Of a stretch of 64,000 bases of DNA, positions 12,085 through 26,700 are shown piece after piece. The notes under the pieces are model-generated. The model did no database searches and was not told the DNA's origin. It saw nothing but the letters and a program-made list of their open reading frames with translations. The position numbers and the translations under genes were made by a program. This stretch comes from Sextonia rubra (taxonomy: Eukaryota > Streptophyta > Magnoliopsida > Laurales > Lauraceae). The first letter of the stretch is position 1. Each line of letters opens with the position of its first letter. The stretch spans positions 47,110,242 through 47,174,241 of the forward strand of contig JASUAD010000001.1 of assembly GCA_037013555.1 (NCBI GenBank), read 5' to 3'.

Positions 12085-12560
12085 AGAGCACCGAACAACA
12101 TCTTCACCCAAGCATCTTCACCCAAGTAATGGGAGAAGATAGAGATGGACATGTTCGCACCTCCCGGTTGAGTGTCACCTCATCCGATATCTCAGCTATT
12201 GAAGCCCGGAGGACGCTAGAGGGTGAGAGGGCTATGATGATAGTGAGAGGGCTATGATGATAGCATGTGAACAGAGGATGGTGAACAATGGTGAACAAAG
12301 GATGGTTGCCAGGGACGAGAGAATGGCCCAGATGCAAACCCGAGTGAGCCAATTGATGACATTGATGCGGAGGTTCATTGAGAGTCGCCAGCAGTCTAAT
12401 GCATCTGAGCCAGTGCGTAACATAACATATATTTTAAAAATTAGTTATATTTGGATTTAATTCTCTTTACATATCTCACTAATACCACTTATTTATTCCT
12501 ATTAGGTTTTTGGTGCTACTTCCAAAGATGTCCAACGTGATGATTGATGATGGATATGGG
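12085..12560 (+). pseudogene. CACTA-type plant transposase relic (C-terminal fragment)
   Basis: A broken frame encodes FTQVMGEDRDGHVRTSRLSV, which resembles the C-terminal region of plant En/Spm-like (CACTA) transposases with their TEVMGPERHGRVRG-like motif. It is followed by a charged Met/Gln/Arg-rich segment up to about 12415 that looks coiled-coil-like. The frame is disrupted by a perfect 20-bp tandem duplication (12223-12242 and 12243-12262), which shifts the phase and brings in a stop. A possible last exon, VFGATSKDVQ, follows an intron-like gap at about 12508. A short inverted repeat (TTGCGGACA / TGTCCGCCAA, 12822-12857) lies downstream. The family call rests on motif resemblance. Confidence 0.5.
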
Positions 12561-15500
12561 GGCACCATTGTTTGAAAATTATTGTTTTTAAATTTTTTTA
12601 TATGATTTGTATATATTTGATGTGTATTCGGATATGTATACATTTTAATTGTTCATATTAATTAATTTAGTTTCATTACCTAAAAATGTATAATTTAGCA
12701 TTAAAATTTACTATTGAGGGTAATTGTTTTGTGTGAATGCATATGGACGTGAATGCTAGAAGTTACGGGGTTCATATATATTTTTCATTTTTGGTATAAC
12801 AATTTTTTTAAATGCACTTAGTTGCGGACAAAAAAAAAAAAAAAATGTCCGCCAAATTGCTCTTGCTACCAGCAATTGTAAATGAATAATCTTTCTCAAC
12901 ACACGAGGCTGTGAAGGATTTTTTACAACTGTAACGGTTGATTAGATTAAAGACTTAAATGAGTACAAATTAATGAAAAAAAAATAGAAGAAAAAACATG
13001 CAAAGGTATAAGAGCTAGATATTAATGGACAAAAGAATGTTTCTATCCACCCCCAACATTGTCAAAGCATTTGCCATCCTGTTGCCGATCAGTAAAAGTG
13101 ATGAAATCCAACATTTATAGATGAAGACAAGATTTTCATTTCGCTGAAGAGGAATTAAAACTTCCAAAAACCCTTATCCAAAGAAGACATTCAAGATATT
13201 GCATTAGAAGAATCGCTTTCCCCCAAAATGGACATAACAATCTTCGAGTTGACCATTGACTCTCCCAAGTCATCTTATTTGGATGAAAGACAGAGTCAAA
13301 TACAATGGTGACTTAGCCAAGTCATCTCATTTTAATAAGTTATTTCCATTCTAAACAATTTGATAGATAGATCAAATTGTAAATAATTAATGTTTCTTTT
13401 TAAGTAATTCTAGATGAGATTAGAAGTCAACAATTTAAAAATATTGTCTAGAATGTAATTTGATAGGTATATCTGATCCTTTTTATTTGATATTTAGACT
13501 AACAAATTATGTAACATACTAATGTGCAACATATTTCTTCTATTTTTTATTATAGTATTTTCCGCATGTATAGATTTATTAATTTAAATTAATTATCCTG
13601 AATACATGTAAAGAAAAGGATATTTATATTTTATAAGCACCGGGTTCTTTTTAAATATTTTTAAAATTATTTTAAAAAAGTATTCCTCTCTTGAGTCTCT
13701 GCATTGACTATATTTGAGTGTGTGTGTGTGTGTGTGTGTGTTTTTTTTTTCTTTTTGATGAGTTGAGTTTGAACTATGAGTTTTTCAACCTTGCTTAAAT
13801 TTGCATCATTGTTCTACTTCCAGGTGTGCCGCTTGAGAGATACCATTGTCATTAAAAAGTGGCTTTTTTATACCATACATATAATATTGAAAATAATATT
13901 AACATATAATTCTTATAAAATTAAGGAGGTTTTGGTAACTCATGCTCTTATTTTGTGACTTGGAGCTTATTTGCAAACTAGAGCTTTTGCACTAAAAAAA
14001 TAGCTAAGAGAGGCTGCTTATTTTTAGAGCTTTTAATCTAAAGTAGATGAAGGTGAATAATACAAAATTTATAAGTATTTTAGATGAAGATAATCTTATA
14101 AAATTTTAAAATGATGTGATTGGTGGATTCTACATTTTAGTTTATAAAAGATGGCCCTGATTGCTACAAACTTAAAGGTAAGCCCCAATTTTCCCATGAA
14201 AAAGTGAGGAGAGGCAATTACCTCTTTTAGGTGCATTCATCCCTGCCAATGTTCACACCATCGATTTGAAAGTATTGCAAAAGATATAATTAGTAAGAGG
14301 AGTAATTTCTATTATCCCCTTTACAACAGTCACAGTGTGAGTTTGGCCACATCACACCAAATGTCTTGTATCTATCTCGTCCCCTATTATCTCTGAATAT
14401 CTAGGTTGGTCAATATCTTAGTGAGGCACCTTTCTTACTCTATAAAAATAATTATAGATTAATCCCTAATTACAGCGCCGATGATGAAATACTTGTGAGT
14501 GTGTGTGGATTCCGTGTGTGAGCACTTATTCTTAAAAAAAACTCAAAAAAGTTGTGGGGCCACTGCATGGATGTGAGGTCAGGATATATGCTTCCATGTA
14601 AGCTTTAAGACCATAGGACTTTGAGTGAGACCTTCTTGGCACACTTTGATTGTGTGGCTCAACTTTCAACCTTTTGAAGTAGAACAAGTCGCAGAAGAAT
14701 ACATCGAGCAAGAAGATTAGAAAAAGTTTAGCTAGAATGTTAAATTCATAGTGTTGACTTCAAATGATCTTGACCCGGTGTCTTCATGGGGCCCATTACC
14801 ATGCTTTTCAAAGTTATCAAAAAGCTTCATGCATGCCGAAGGCGATTGACGAGCGATTGAAGCTACCGGAGGCCAAATTAGGCTATTTCAAACGTCAAAA
14901 CATAGCTTTCGTGCAAAAATCATGTTGCTTGTTTAGAGGAGTTTTTCTGAGTCAATTTAAGTTTGAGTATATTTGAAAACTGTTAAAGTATTATTTAGAG
15001 TTGATCGAAGGACTTTATTGTAAATTCTTTTATTTTTACTATTTTTAATACGTTTTCTGTTTCAAATAATTTGGGATTTTCGGGCTCTATGAAAAAGTGA
15101 TATCAGGCCTCTTTTTAAAGAATAATATGAATTGCAATTTATTTTAGGATTTTCCCCATCTCTTTCTTATGGATTCAAAGTATTAATATTAGGTTGAAGA
15201 CGATAATGTTCTTCATTTGTTTGTCAGCTTAGCGTGCTTCCACTACGCCACCTTCCCATCCCAACATGACATCTAAATACCTGCCCCACCAGCATATCTT
15301 AAAAGGGATGTCAATTTCGTCCGAGCAATGTTCACGGTTAGATGAACCTTTTTACAAGATACAAATTTCAATCCTACTTGTAGTCGTTTGCCACGTTTTT
15401 AATTTATTGTTTCATCTAATGGTAGTTAAAAGTGCAATCGAAGCCCAGTTGGCTCACGAGGATTGCAAAGTCAAATATATGGTTGGGCGGTGGCTCCTGT

Positions 15501-17600
15501 AAAAAAGTAATGGAATGTGCCTATCAGAAAGTGTTTTGGTTGCAACTAACATTAGCATAACGTATTTGCAAGGATGGAATGTGCAACTTGTGGACTTTAA
15601 AATGTAGTATAAGAGGAATGGAAAGACGTTCTGTTTTTTCATTGCTAGTTGTTGGTGATCAGCTTGATTCCATTGAGACTTTTTTTTTCTCTCTCTCTCT
15701 TTTCACTAGCCAAGGTGGCTGGACTTTGAAGACGCCCGACCATTGGGTTGGCAGCAAACACCAGCACATGTGGATAAGATCAACCGGTCCACTTTGACAT
15801 CGGGTCTAATTAGAGGAGTGAGATTGTTCTATTAGTTTCAAGTTCAGTTACGATAAAAGGATCCAAATTCAGTTTTGGAATTGGGGCCAACTAGAGGATC
15901 AAGATTTAGTTTTAAAACTGTGTCCGACTTCTTTTTATTTTTTAGTTTTTTAATAAAAAAATTGCTTAAAATAAACATATCATTAAGATTATAACAATGT
16001 ATTAAGCTTATCACTTCAATATTAAACATAAAAACGTCCAATAAAACTTAAATTTGAGCCAAAATTTTCAATATTAAAGACTTATATGTAGACCTAATTC
16101 AAATGGATAGCGATTCTTTGAACTAAAAAACTTGGGCTGAATGTCCTTGTGAAATTTGGCCAAGCACTGAAAGGCATAGCACCCCACTAAGATGACCAAC
16201 ATCTCTACTCGTGTGCAACATGCACAAACTTTGTCCTGGTGGTAATTAAATTCACTTTTCTCATTTTCCTTCCTACTCCAAACAAACCGAAAAAGAAGAC
16301 AAAAAAAAAAAGAGAAAAAAAGGAATTAATGTAACGTAGGAAAACTCTTTCCAAGGAGTGGACTGCTCTTGGCAACACAGCTGCATGGGCCCGCTTAGGC
16401 CAGCCTTCCATGAGTGCAAACCCTTTTGCACTCTTTTTCATTATATGATCTCGCATTAGTCCTAATTTTATACTCATTCAGTTTGTACCCATAACTGGAT
16501 CATATTATAAGGAAAAAAAATTATGATCAAAATACCATTAAATTTTAAAATTATTAAATTAATGACGAAGATAATTTGATGAAGGCGATTGTTCGGCTCA
16601 CCTTTATTAAAAAGGCTCTCTTTTTCTCGGTGATAAACATGCTTTAATTAGCCCTCATGAGTTGGACTCATGATAAAATTATACAGTCGGCTAGCTGGGA
16701 AAGCAATTTCCCAAAATGTGATAAATGTCATAAGCATCAGCCAGCTGGAGTTTTAAAGGAACCTGAATCGTCCAGCAAAACTCGTTGGACTGTTTCTCCC
16801 CAGGAAAAAAAAAAAAAAACCACACGTGCATTGCAGGGGTATTTTCGTCAGAACACAATAAATTCCCCTTGCTTCGTATATTGCAGTAAAAGCGAAGAAG
16901 AAGAAACAACACGCGATACGCGCTTCACTCATTGTAACAATCTCGGGGCATATGCATATCTAAGGGCCAAGAACAATATCATAAAATGACGAAAACACCC
17001 CTCAATGCGACACTGGATGGTATCCCTTCCCCGTTATCAGCGGTGCTCAGAAACCTTATCCGTTGGGTTAACTCAGAAAAATCTTGAGATTGAAGAGTGG
17101 AACTCAACAATGGAGCCCACCTATTACCTTTTTGCTCTCATAAAAATTGTTTTTCCTTTAAATGTGTTGAATAAGAGTTCATATCTCCTATCGCAGTAAT
17201 GATTTTTGAAACTCTACCATAGGTCTCACATAATGATGATTTTGACCGGATTAGATGAATGCCATCCTCTTTATTGTTTGATTAAGCATATGATATAGAT
17301 ATAATTGTGCTAATGATAACTATTTTATAATAGGACCAACTTTTATATATTAAAATAAAAATATAAAGAAAATTTATGGATTTAGAATAGATGGGACCCA
17401 CTATAGAGTTCTACTGCTGCTGCAGCTCAGTATTTCTTAGAGTCAATGCCGCAGGGGATTCCATTTGTGGTCCTCTCTCTCTCTCTCTCTCTCTAAGCTT
17501 TACTTGGTTTGCTTTTACTCCCCTTCACAGCTACCTTGCGTTATTTTCAATACCAGCTGGTTACAAGAGCGAAACTTCTAAAGAGAGAAGAAGAAAATCT
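12561..17600. other. Intergenic region, no gene recognised
   Basis: Five kilobases of AT-rich DNA without a recognisable gene. It contains a (TG)n tract at 13719-13741 followed by a T-run, several A/T homopolymers and a short CT tract at 15689-15700. All frames are at most 110 codons, lack domain signatures and are crossed by frames on the other strand. Confidence 0.4.
17475..17494 (+). repeat. (CT)n microsatellite upstream of the glycosyltransferase gene
   Basis: About ten CT units lie 270 bases upstream of the start codon. Pyrimidine tracts of this kind are common in plant core promoters and 5' UTRs, so this probably lies in or near the transcript leader. Confidence 0.6.
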
Positions 17601-17764
17601 CAAGCCTTAAATCTCAAATCTCAATAGCATTGGCGCCTGATTGAAGTAGAACAGCCAGCTCTCTTCACGTGTTGTTTTTGAGTAAAATCATTGACTGAGC
17701 GAGCAGATACATCTGAATTTCTTCAGATGATTCTTGGGTGAGTGAAATTTGCAGGTTTGGAGAA

Positions 17765-20700
17765 ATGGGTTCCATGGAAAACGGGGTTTTCTTCAAGAGA
17801 ACCCCATTACTGCGTTCTTCATCGAGCAGAGGCGATCGAAACCCGTTTGCCCACAAACCCAGATCGAGATTTGCTCGATTTCTCCTCTTTGAGAAAGTCG
17901 ACTACTTTCAGTGGATTTGCACCATTGCCATCTTCTTCCTCGTCGTCATCCTCTTCCAGGCGTTCCTTCCGGTCTCTGTGGTGGAGAAATCAAGTGACTC
18001 GATGAGGGGGTTGAGGGGTTTGGAGGTTTCTGGAGACTTGGGTCATTTGAAGGAGATGGGGTTGCTGGATTTTGGCCAAGGGGTCCGCTTTGTGCCGTCG
18101 AAGCTGTTGGAGAAGTTCAGTATAGAGGCTAGTGAGGCAAATCGCTCTGCAGCTTCGAGCAGACCCGGGATTCGAGCTGCTCTTAGAAAACCACAGCTCG
18201 CATTGGTTAGGACTTGGGACTTGTGTAGCTTTCGGCAATTTGTTTTGGTGGGCTTTTTATTTGGTGGGTGCTTGAGATTGCATTTTGATGTTTTGCTTGT
18301 TTGGGTGGTTGTGGGTGTTTGCTTGTAGGTGTTTGCGGATCTGTCTGTAGATGCTGTGCAGCTGCAGATGACCAGTATTGCGATGTCTTTGCAAGAGATT
18401 GGCTACTCAATTCAGGTAGTTGAGACTTGGCTTTCAACTGATATTAAAATTATTAGAGAATTTTGCTTGCTCAATTTTGGCATTGTTGATGATGAAGGGT
18501 TGCTGACCGACACTCTGCTGTTATTTCTTGGTCACCTCACACCCGTGTGATGAATTAAAACAACGAAAGAACAACTACAATGTCTCATGGGAGTGTTCCA
18601 AAACATTTAACCATATCTGTCTACATCTCTTTAGCTTGGTCTTAAAGACTAGAAAAATCCATGCTTCATCATTCTTCATTTTTATGCTGAAACAAAATAA
18701 TCAATCTTTTTTTTTTTTGGTCAAAGTTGATTAGTTTCCCTTTGCATGCAGTAGTATTACCTCCCTTTTTTTTTTATTTTTGTTTGGAGTAGAATTTCCT
18801 TTTCATTGGGTTATATATATTTTGTGTTTTTCTAGCGTCATGGACGGTGGTCAATTATTTCCTATCCTGACAATTTATAGCCATGGTGCCTTTAGTTATT
18901 GTTAGAACATTGTCAATTTTGTGTTGTGTATTGTGCAGATTTATTCGCTCGACAATGGTCCAGTTCATGCTGTCTGGAGAAAAATAGGATTTTCTGTCAC
19001 TGTTCTGCAAATTAGTAACAAGTCAGCAGTAGCAATAGACTGGTTAAAGTAAGCCCCCCATGTTACTTCTTTGAACATCTTGAACTGCTAGACATTAGTT
19101 TATGAGAAATTTTCTGGGAAGAGATAATTGAGGGTGGGATTGTTCTCTGGCCATTTTGGATAACTTTTTTCTTTCTTTTTCCCCGTTTCTGCAGCTATGA
19201 TGGCATTCTTGTGAATTCTCTTGAGGCTAGAGACGCTGTTTCATGGTACATGTCTTTTCAACCAAATAGCCTAATGTAAATTTTGTATGTTCAAAACTTT
19301 GTTCTCTCTCCTTCATTTTTTTTCCTTTTTTCCTTTTACTTAAAGCATTCAAACTTGCTTTTGTAGAGTTGTGCTTTTCTTTTCTTTGAACTTGTACTTG
19401 GAGACACAGTTCGGAAAATCGGAATCACATCGTAAATCGTTCATACCCATTAATTGAATCGAATTGTGAATCATATCGCAAATCGTGAGAATTTTTATTT
19501 TATTTTCTAATAAAATGAAAAATAATTGAAAATAAAAAAATAGTTATTCAAAATTCATCCATTTTCTCATTCATAGCAATATAAATGCAATGAAAAACTA
19601 GTCTATCCAACAATCATATCAAGAACATCATGACACATATAAATATATAATAAGTGATATGTGTTAATATTTAAATAAGTTAAGGCATCAATATATATAT
19701 CTATTTTTTATTATCTTTAGATCAAAATATAAAGTAAAAATAAAATCCAAATCAGTTTTATATAGTAGGATATCTTTTGAAGTGAAGAAAGTGTTCATGA
19801 AGGACAAAAAAGATTAAAAAGAAGAAGAAGATATAGATAAACCCCGTATGTACAGTCAAGCACTTTAATAAAATGCATGTGCTTTATTCATCTCAGAAAC
19901 CTTCCCAAAGCCCTAAAAATCCTTCAGAGGTTTCTTAACCACTAACTAACCTTTTGGAAGTAAAAATGCTAGCAGAAAGAACGAACAAAAAGAAAAATAT
20001 ATATTATTAATATTAACATATGGGTTGTAGTTATTCTTACTCAACCAAATCGGGTAAATCGTAAGATTCACTGAAATGAGTATTGAATTGTAAGATTCTC
20101 ATCTTAATTGTGAGATTTATTTGTAATGGGATTCATTGCATGGATACGAATTGTTTTCTTTACGATTTGGGATATGAATCATAGGATTTTGATAACAATG
20201 CATGGAGCTTTTAAAGCCAATTATACCTCACATTAAAGCACATTCAGTTGGGGAACCCAGGTGGAGGAAATGTTTAGACAGATATACTACATTTTGGGTT
20301 ATGCTACATTTTGGGTTTTACCATTCTTACCCAGAGAATTATTGTTTCTATCTAATGCCTAGTTGTTCTTTTTTGTTTCCTTTATCTGGTAATCCTATAA
20401 TTTATTTATTTATTTTGTCAATCCTGGTTTATAGTAATCTTCCACGTATATAAGTTTTTCTTTTTCCCATCTTATGAGCAATAGCTTGTGTCCCTGTTTT
20501 TGGTTGTCTCTATGGAGCTATAATGCTTTGGTCTATGGCTTGATATGGGGTTTACCAAGAATCTGAACGGTGATATTATTGCATGGTTATGATGAAGAGG
20601 GTCAGTGCCTTTTTGTGAATGTTATTAGAGATGGTCTCTTAGTTTTCAAGTGTGGGCTTGCCATTGCTTGATATGAGTTGTACACTTGTATGTTAATTTC

Positions 20701-23700
20701 ACTAACGCCATGAGCAAGGTGTTGATTGATCCCATTGGAAAAACAACACATCACTAAAGAGGGTAAAAGATGCTAGCTTGAAAATGATCATGTTATGCAT
20801 GTGGAGCCTATTGGAGGTCCCAAAGAGACTGGAAATCAATGGCAAAATTGGACCTGTTGGTTCAATTGGTTGTTCGAAAAATCATCGGACCCTTTGATCA
20901 CTAATTATGGGAAAATTTCCAAGCATGGCCATCAACAGCTAAAAACTCCAGGATTGATCATGGATCAACCGCCAAAGCTACACTCCCTTCGTTCTACGAA
21001 CCCTTGTTGATTCTAAACTTTGTTTGCGAAGGAACTGGACTTTTGACAGGCTAGCCCTTTTCTCTGCGCCGCTTTACCCTCGAAGGAAAATGAGCATTGC
21101 TCCCCTTACTAATAGGGGCGCTAGGTGTTCCCGTGGTTCGCGAGAAGGAAAAAGGACTTATCTTTTGTGGCATCTGGTTTTAGATGAAAAAGAGAGAGCT
21201 TTGTCTATTGATGAACAGTGGAGTCAATCCGTTGCTGGTATTGCTTTGTTAGGGTCCCAACAGTTCAACTGGCTTGATATGGCGAAAATATGATGGTTGT
21301 TTGAGAAACCAAATGGTATGAGTAATTAATAGTTGGCTCTTGAATTTGAAGATAACAATGTCACCAATGCTTGTGAGACATTTTTATCAAAATATGGATG
21401 GATGACAAGAGACAATGTATCCAGAAGCATGCTGATAATTGTAATAGACAGAAACACCACATTACTCAAAATTGAAATGCACCACTAAAATAAATGCTAC
21501 ATGCCAAGCAAGATGCTTCACATGGGAAACTATTGCCAAAAAGGCCCTGTGCCACAGTAACGAAGAAGTCATTGTACTTTTTTCCCTTGAAAAGGTGAGT
21601 CGATTTATTGGAAGTTAAAGGCAAATATGGGTATGCCAAGATGTAGAGAGTACACATCCCAAGAGTGTTTCTTAGCAGAATAGAACCTTAGACCTTTAAA
21701 TTAGATTATCCATCTGTACAAGGGGAAATTTTGTGGGAGTTCTAAGCTTCATTGCACAAGACTTTTTCACTTCAATATGGAGTTGAACTCATGAAAATCA
21801 GTAGCAAAATGTTCTCCAAGGGAACATTTAACATGTTGATGAGGCAAACTCTGTTTAGTAATAATTTGAGACGGAAAATTGGATCAATATAATTGATACG
21901 AATGCATAGTTGGTTTGTAACTTTTTGAGTGGTCATGCATTTCATTAAAAAAATGGGCATGAACTCATATTTTTGAGGAAAGTACATGAACTCATATTTT
22001 TGAGGAAAGTAAACTTCATATTTATTATTATTATTATTATTATTATTTCCTTTCCTTGATACCAATGACTGACAATTAACGACTAGTTTTGTTGAAACAT
22101 AGGTAAACGATGCAACCAAACATGTCCCAAGGTGTTTGGCATGTAAACGCCATGTAGATGTGCATATTTCTTTTTCATCTGTTTCATTTATGAAAACTGG
22201 GACGTTAATTTACTGGTGTTTATGACCATTATCAGGAATAAAGTAGACTCATACCTGTTACAGTCTTTTGCAGGAGCCTTTTAAATCTTTACCCGTTATA
22301 TGGACCATACATGAAAAGATGCTGGCTCTTCGTCTAAGAAAATACACTTCAAATGGACAGGTTCAACTAATGAATGACTGGAAACGTCTCTTTAATCGGG
22401 CTAATGTCATTGTCTTCCCTAATTATGTACTGCCGGTAATATTCTCAATTCTATTCACTGATACTCATTTTGTCTGCACATTTAGAACTTCCTGATCTTT
22501 ATCATTTAGGGCAGATTTCAATTTACCTCTAGATACACATTTGTATGGTTGTCAGTGTAGCATGTTTGGTGCACCTCCCAATCTCTTTTAGGTGGTTGTC
22601 TTCATGGAGGGCAAGGCCAACCTTTTCATCATCGCATGTGGGGGGACATGGAAAATGGGAGCCACTTTTGTTGGCGTTCGCCTTTTCCTTCTGTTTTGCA
22701 CGAAATTGATAGTTCATATGGAACAAAAGTTGTCAGTCTTTTGTAGAACTGTGACTGCACGTGTGCAGTTTTCATGGAACCTGAACATAATCTTAGGCTT
22801 TCATGATGGACTTGATCTCCAACTGTGAGATCATTTTTCTTCATGTTGGTAGTATGGAAAATGGGAGCCACATTTGTTGTTTATTGGCTTTTCTTTCTGT
22901 TCTTCACAAAATTTATAGCTCATATGAAACAAAGCTTATCAGTCTTGTGTAGAACTAGTCCTGCAAGAATCTGGTTTTCATGTAAACCAAACATAATCTT
23001 AGGCATCAGTATTTGGTTTTGTTGTGATATTGGACTTGATATCTAAGAATGAGATTTTTTGTTTGCTAGGTACAGATGATGTATTCCACATTTGATGCTG
23101 GAAACTACTTCGTCATTCCAGGTTCTCCGGCTGAGGCATGGGAGGCATACAATTTTTTGGCCTTACATAGGGGGCATGATGCACGAATTGACATGGGTTA
23201 CACATCCAATGATTTTGTTGTTGCTATTACTGGAAGCCAATTTTCATACAATGGTTCGTGGTTGGAGCATACCATTGTTTTGAAGGCACTAGAACCACTT
23301 ATTGCAGATTTCTGTCGTGATAGCAGTTCCACTTGTCATCTTAAAGTTGGTATAGTAAGTGGAAATTCAAGTAGTTCCTACAAGGTGGCTTTAGAGGTAA
23401 GAGCATGAGCTTTGGCCTATTCAATTTTCTTAATAAAGCATTATGTATGCAGCTTTTCTCGGGGTCGGGTGTGGGCGGGGGGTGAAGCTTTGGTCTTTCT
23501 ATGTTCAATGAATACATCTTAACTGTAAATGCATTCTTTTGTAGGCAATTGCTCTTAAATTGGGCTACCCAGGTGGCAGTGTGCGACACATCGGTATTGA
23601 TGGAGATGTGAATAGTTTTTTAAGCATTGCCAATCTTGTGATATATGGATCATTCCTTGAAGAGCAGTCTTTTCCATCTATTTTGCTTCAAGCCATGTGT

Positions 23701-26700
23701 TTTGGAAAAACAGTCATTGCTCCAGATCTTTCTATAATAAAAAAACATGTAGGTTTTCCAAATACTAATTTTATGAAGAGTTTAATTACTTGTTTAATAA
23801 AAGAGCTATTATCTGGAGTCTTCCATTTATGGAATCTGTCTTTTTCTGCCTTAAGCCATGGGAAACCCAATCACTCTCTAGGTCAAGTAAAAGAAACTTT
23901 ATTTTGGGGTATGACAGCCTTGACAAAATCAGGTTGTGTTGATCGACTGGAACCAAATCACACAATTTACTATAAGTAAGATCTAACAAGTGTATCCCCA
24001 TCTGCCCAGCAGGTTGTCCCCATCCCCCCGTTATAAACAACTGAACACTTGTAATAATTTATTTCACATCAGTTGGCCATAAAATTGTTAGGATTCTGAA
24101 ATCTCTCTCCCTAAACCCTGAAAAGCTATGATGCATGGATTCTTCAAAATGGGCAACATATTGTGTCATATCGTATCCGATACTTATAGTTTTTATGTGT
24201 AAAATCCGTATCCTTGCCATGTCCATGGTTTGTCCCTTCCGTATCCACACCGTATCTGGGCATCATAGCTGAAAAGCCAAAAGGAATTGTTGGCCGTGTT
24301 GGGATGGAATCTGAATCAACTTGGTTCTATCCAAAATTTGTTCTTTGGTGGGTTTGTGAAAATATTTAGAGCCAAAGACTACCAATATACAAATGACTAA
24401 ACCTGTTTTTCTTTTATGGTTTCACCTTTTGAGAATCTTTTCCAAGCATCCTACTGACAATCGCAATAAATATCAGATTGATGACAGGGTGAATGGATAT
24501 CTTTTCCCCAAGGAGGATATTAGCATGCTGACTCAAATTCTATTTCAAGTGATCTCAAAAGGGCAGTTATCACTCTTAGCACAGAACATTGCATTGATTG
24601 GCAAAAGGCATGCTAAGAACCTAATGGTCTCAGAAACTATTGAAGGCTATGCTTTATTATTGGGAAATATTCTCAAGTTGCCATCCGAAGTTGCAAACCC
24701 GAAAGCCATTGTGGATATTCCTTTGCCACTAAAGAAGGAGTGGCAGTGGCATCTGTTTGAAGAAATACTGGACTTAAAACATCCATATTGGATCTTTAAG
24801 AACTTCAGCATTTTAGACAAGGTTGAGGAGCTATGGAACCCTACTCCTATGCAAGGGTCTGCCAATGTGTCCAGCACAGTGTATCAAGCTTTTTTCACAA
24901 CTAATTGGGAGGAACTGAAATCAACTGAGATAGAAAATGCTAGAAAGAGGCGGGAAGAAGAGGAGGTAAGAAATGTGAAAGGAATTTGTTTCCTAGCTTT
25001 GTGTTTGGACTATGCAGGAATAATGTGATCCCAAACCTCAGCAGAAGTCTGTGACTCTGTTCCTGTGATGCAGAATATGTTATATATTGGGTCTGTAGTT
25101 TAGAGATATTGTATATATCAGTTTGAGGAACTCCACTGTGGATTGTGGTTACCTTGATAATCTCCCAGATTGAAAATTATTGCAAATTGTTATTTTTATT
25201 TTTATTTTCTTTGGAGTGTTGCAAAATACCCTTCTTAACTGGCTTTACGGGCCACCAGTGAAGGGTTCTGGTCTTCCAACCTAGGACATTTCCGGCGGCT
25301 CCAATCCATGGTGTCAATGTATCCCAAATCCTCATGTGTGTAGTTTGTGAGGGTGTCTTTTCTTTTTCCTTTTTTTTTTTTTTTTTTGACTTCTACCTCT
25401 TAATCTTTCCTGTTGAACTTGGTGCAGCTGAAAGATAGAACTGATCAGCCTCATGGGACATGGGAGGAAGTCTATCGTAGTGTGAAAAGGGCAGGTAGGA
25501 ATAGAAATGAATTGCATGAAAGAGATGATAGGGAGCTTGAAAGGACAGGCCAGCCATTGTGCATCTATGAACCTTATTTTGGGGAAGGGACCTGGCCTTT
25601 CCTGCACCAGACTTCCCTCTATCGTGGAATAGGCTTGGTGAGTTTATCTAATCATTTTATTGTAGTTGTGCTTGAAATTTTTACAATTTTTTCAAATTTC
25701 AGGAAAATACAAATGTAACTGGAAATTTTTTCTACTCTATTTACTTCTGATATGATTGTTTAATTGATAGTCAACCAAAGGTCGACGACCAGGATTTGAT
25801 GACATAGATGCACCTTCTCGTCTTCCCCTTCTTAATGACCCATATTACAGAGATGTCCTTGGTGAGTATGGGGCCTTTTTTGCATTAGCCAACAGGATTG
25901 ATCGTATACACAAGAATGCTTGGATTGGATTTCAATCTTGGAGAGCAGTAGCAAGGAAGGTATGTGTTGATGTTAATGGATGTTTGGACCACTGTCATAA
26001 TTTTTAAGATGATTCTGCTTGGACCTGTTTTATGCTACATACCTTCTTCTCTTTCCTGTTGCATTTGATTCCATGCTGTCAAGTGTCAAAAGAAACTTCA
26101 CTTTCTTTTGGAAACAACATTTTGTATTTTGTCGTACTGGCATTGAATTTTTATTGCTCCCTTTCTCAGTTCTAACTGCCAACATTCTCATCAACTATTA
26201 CCGTTAAAAAAAAAAAACATTCTCACCAACTGTCAGATCTTCCATTGTGGAAGTCTCATAACCTAGGACATGATGAATGTGATCCAAATTTGACGTGTTT
26301 CATGTGTCGAATGGGATGGATGGTGTTCCGAAAGTATAGTGACAAGAAGAATAAAAGTACTTATGTGTGCAAAAGCTTTTGCATTCAGTAATATTAGAAC
26401 TGTAGTTGCTGATGATGCACATCTTGATCGACTGAGATATTCTACCCATAGGAGCTGCATTTATTTTGATGGATGGAAGTTGAGTTCACTAAGTAGCCAA
26501 GGTGGATCTAAACCAATAGAAATGAGAGCATAAGTGGAAGGGTATTTATGTGCAAGAGTGGACAAGCAGTTGTTCTTAAATGTTGGTAAGGAGCACATCA
26601 GGGAGAAGTTTTTTGCTGCTGCAGTTTAAACTTTGATGATGATAACTAATAAGTAGGATGACAATCTGATATAAATAAGGACCATGTTAAGTTTATGTCA

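Noticed and set aside
20795..21293. Two neighbouring frames in glycosyltransferase intron 4
   Set aside because: They are unrecognised, separated by stops and lack splice logic; at most retroelement remains.
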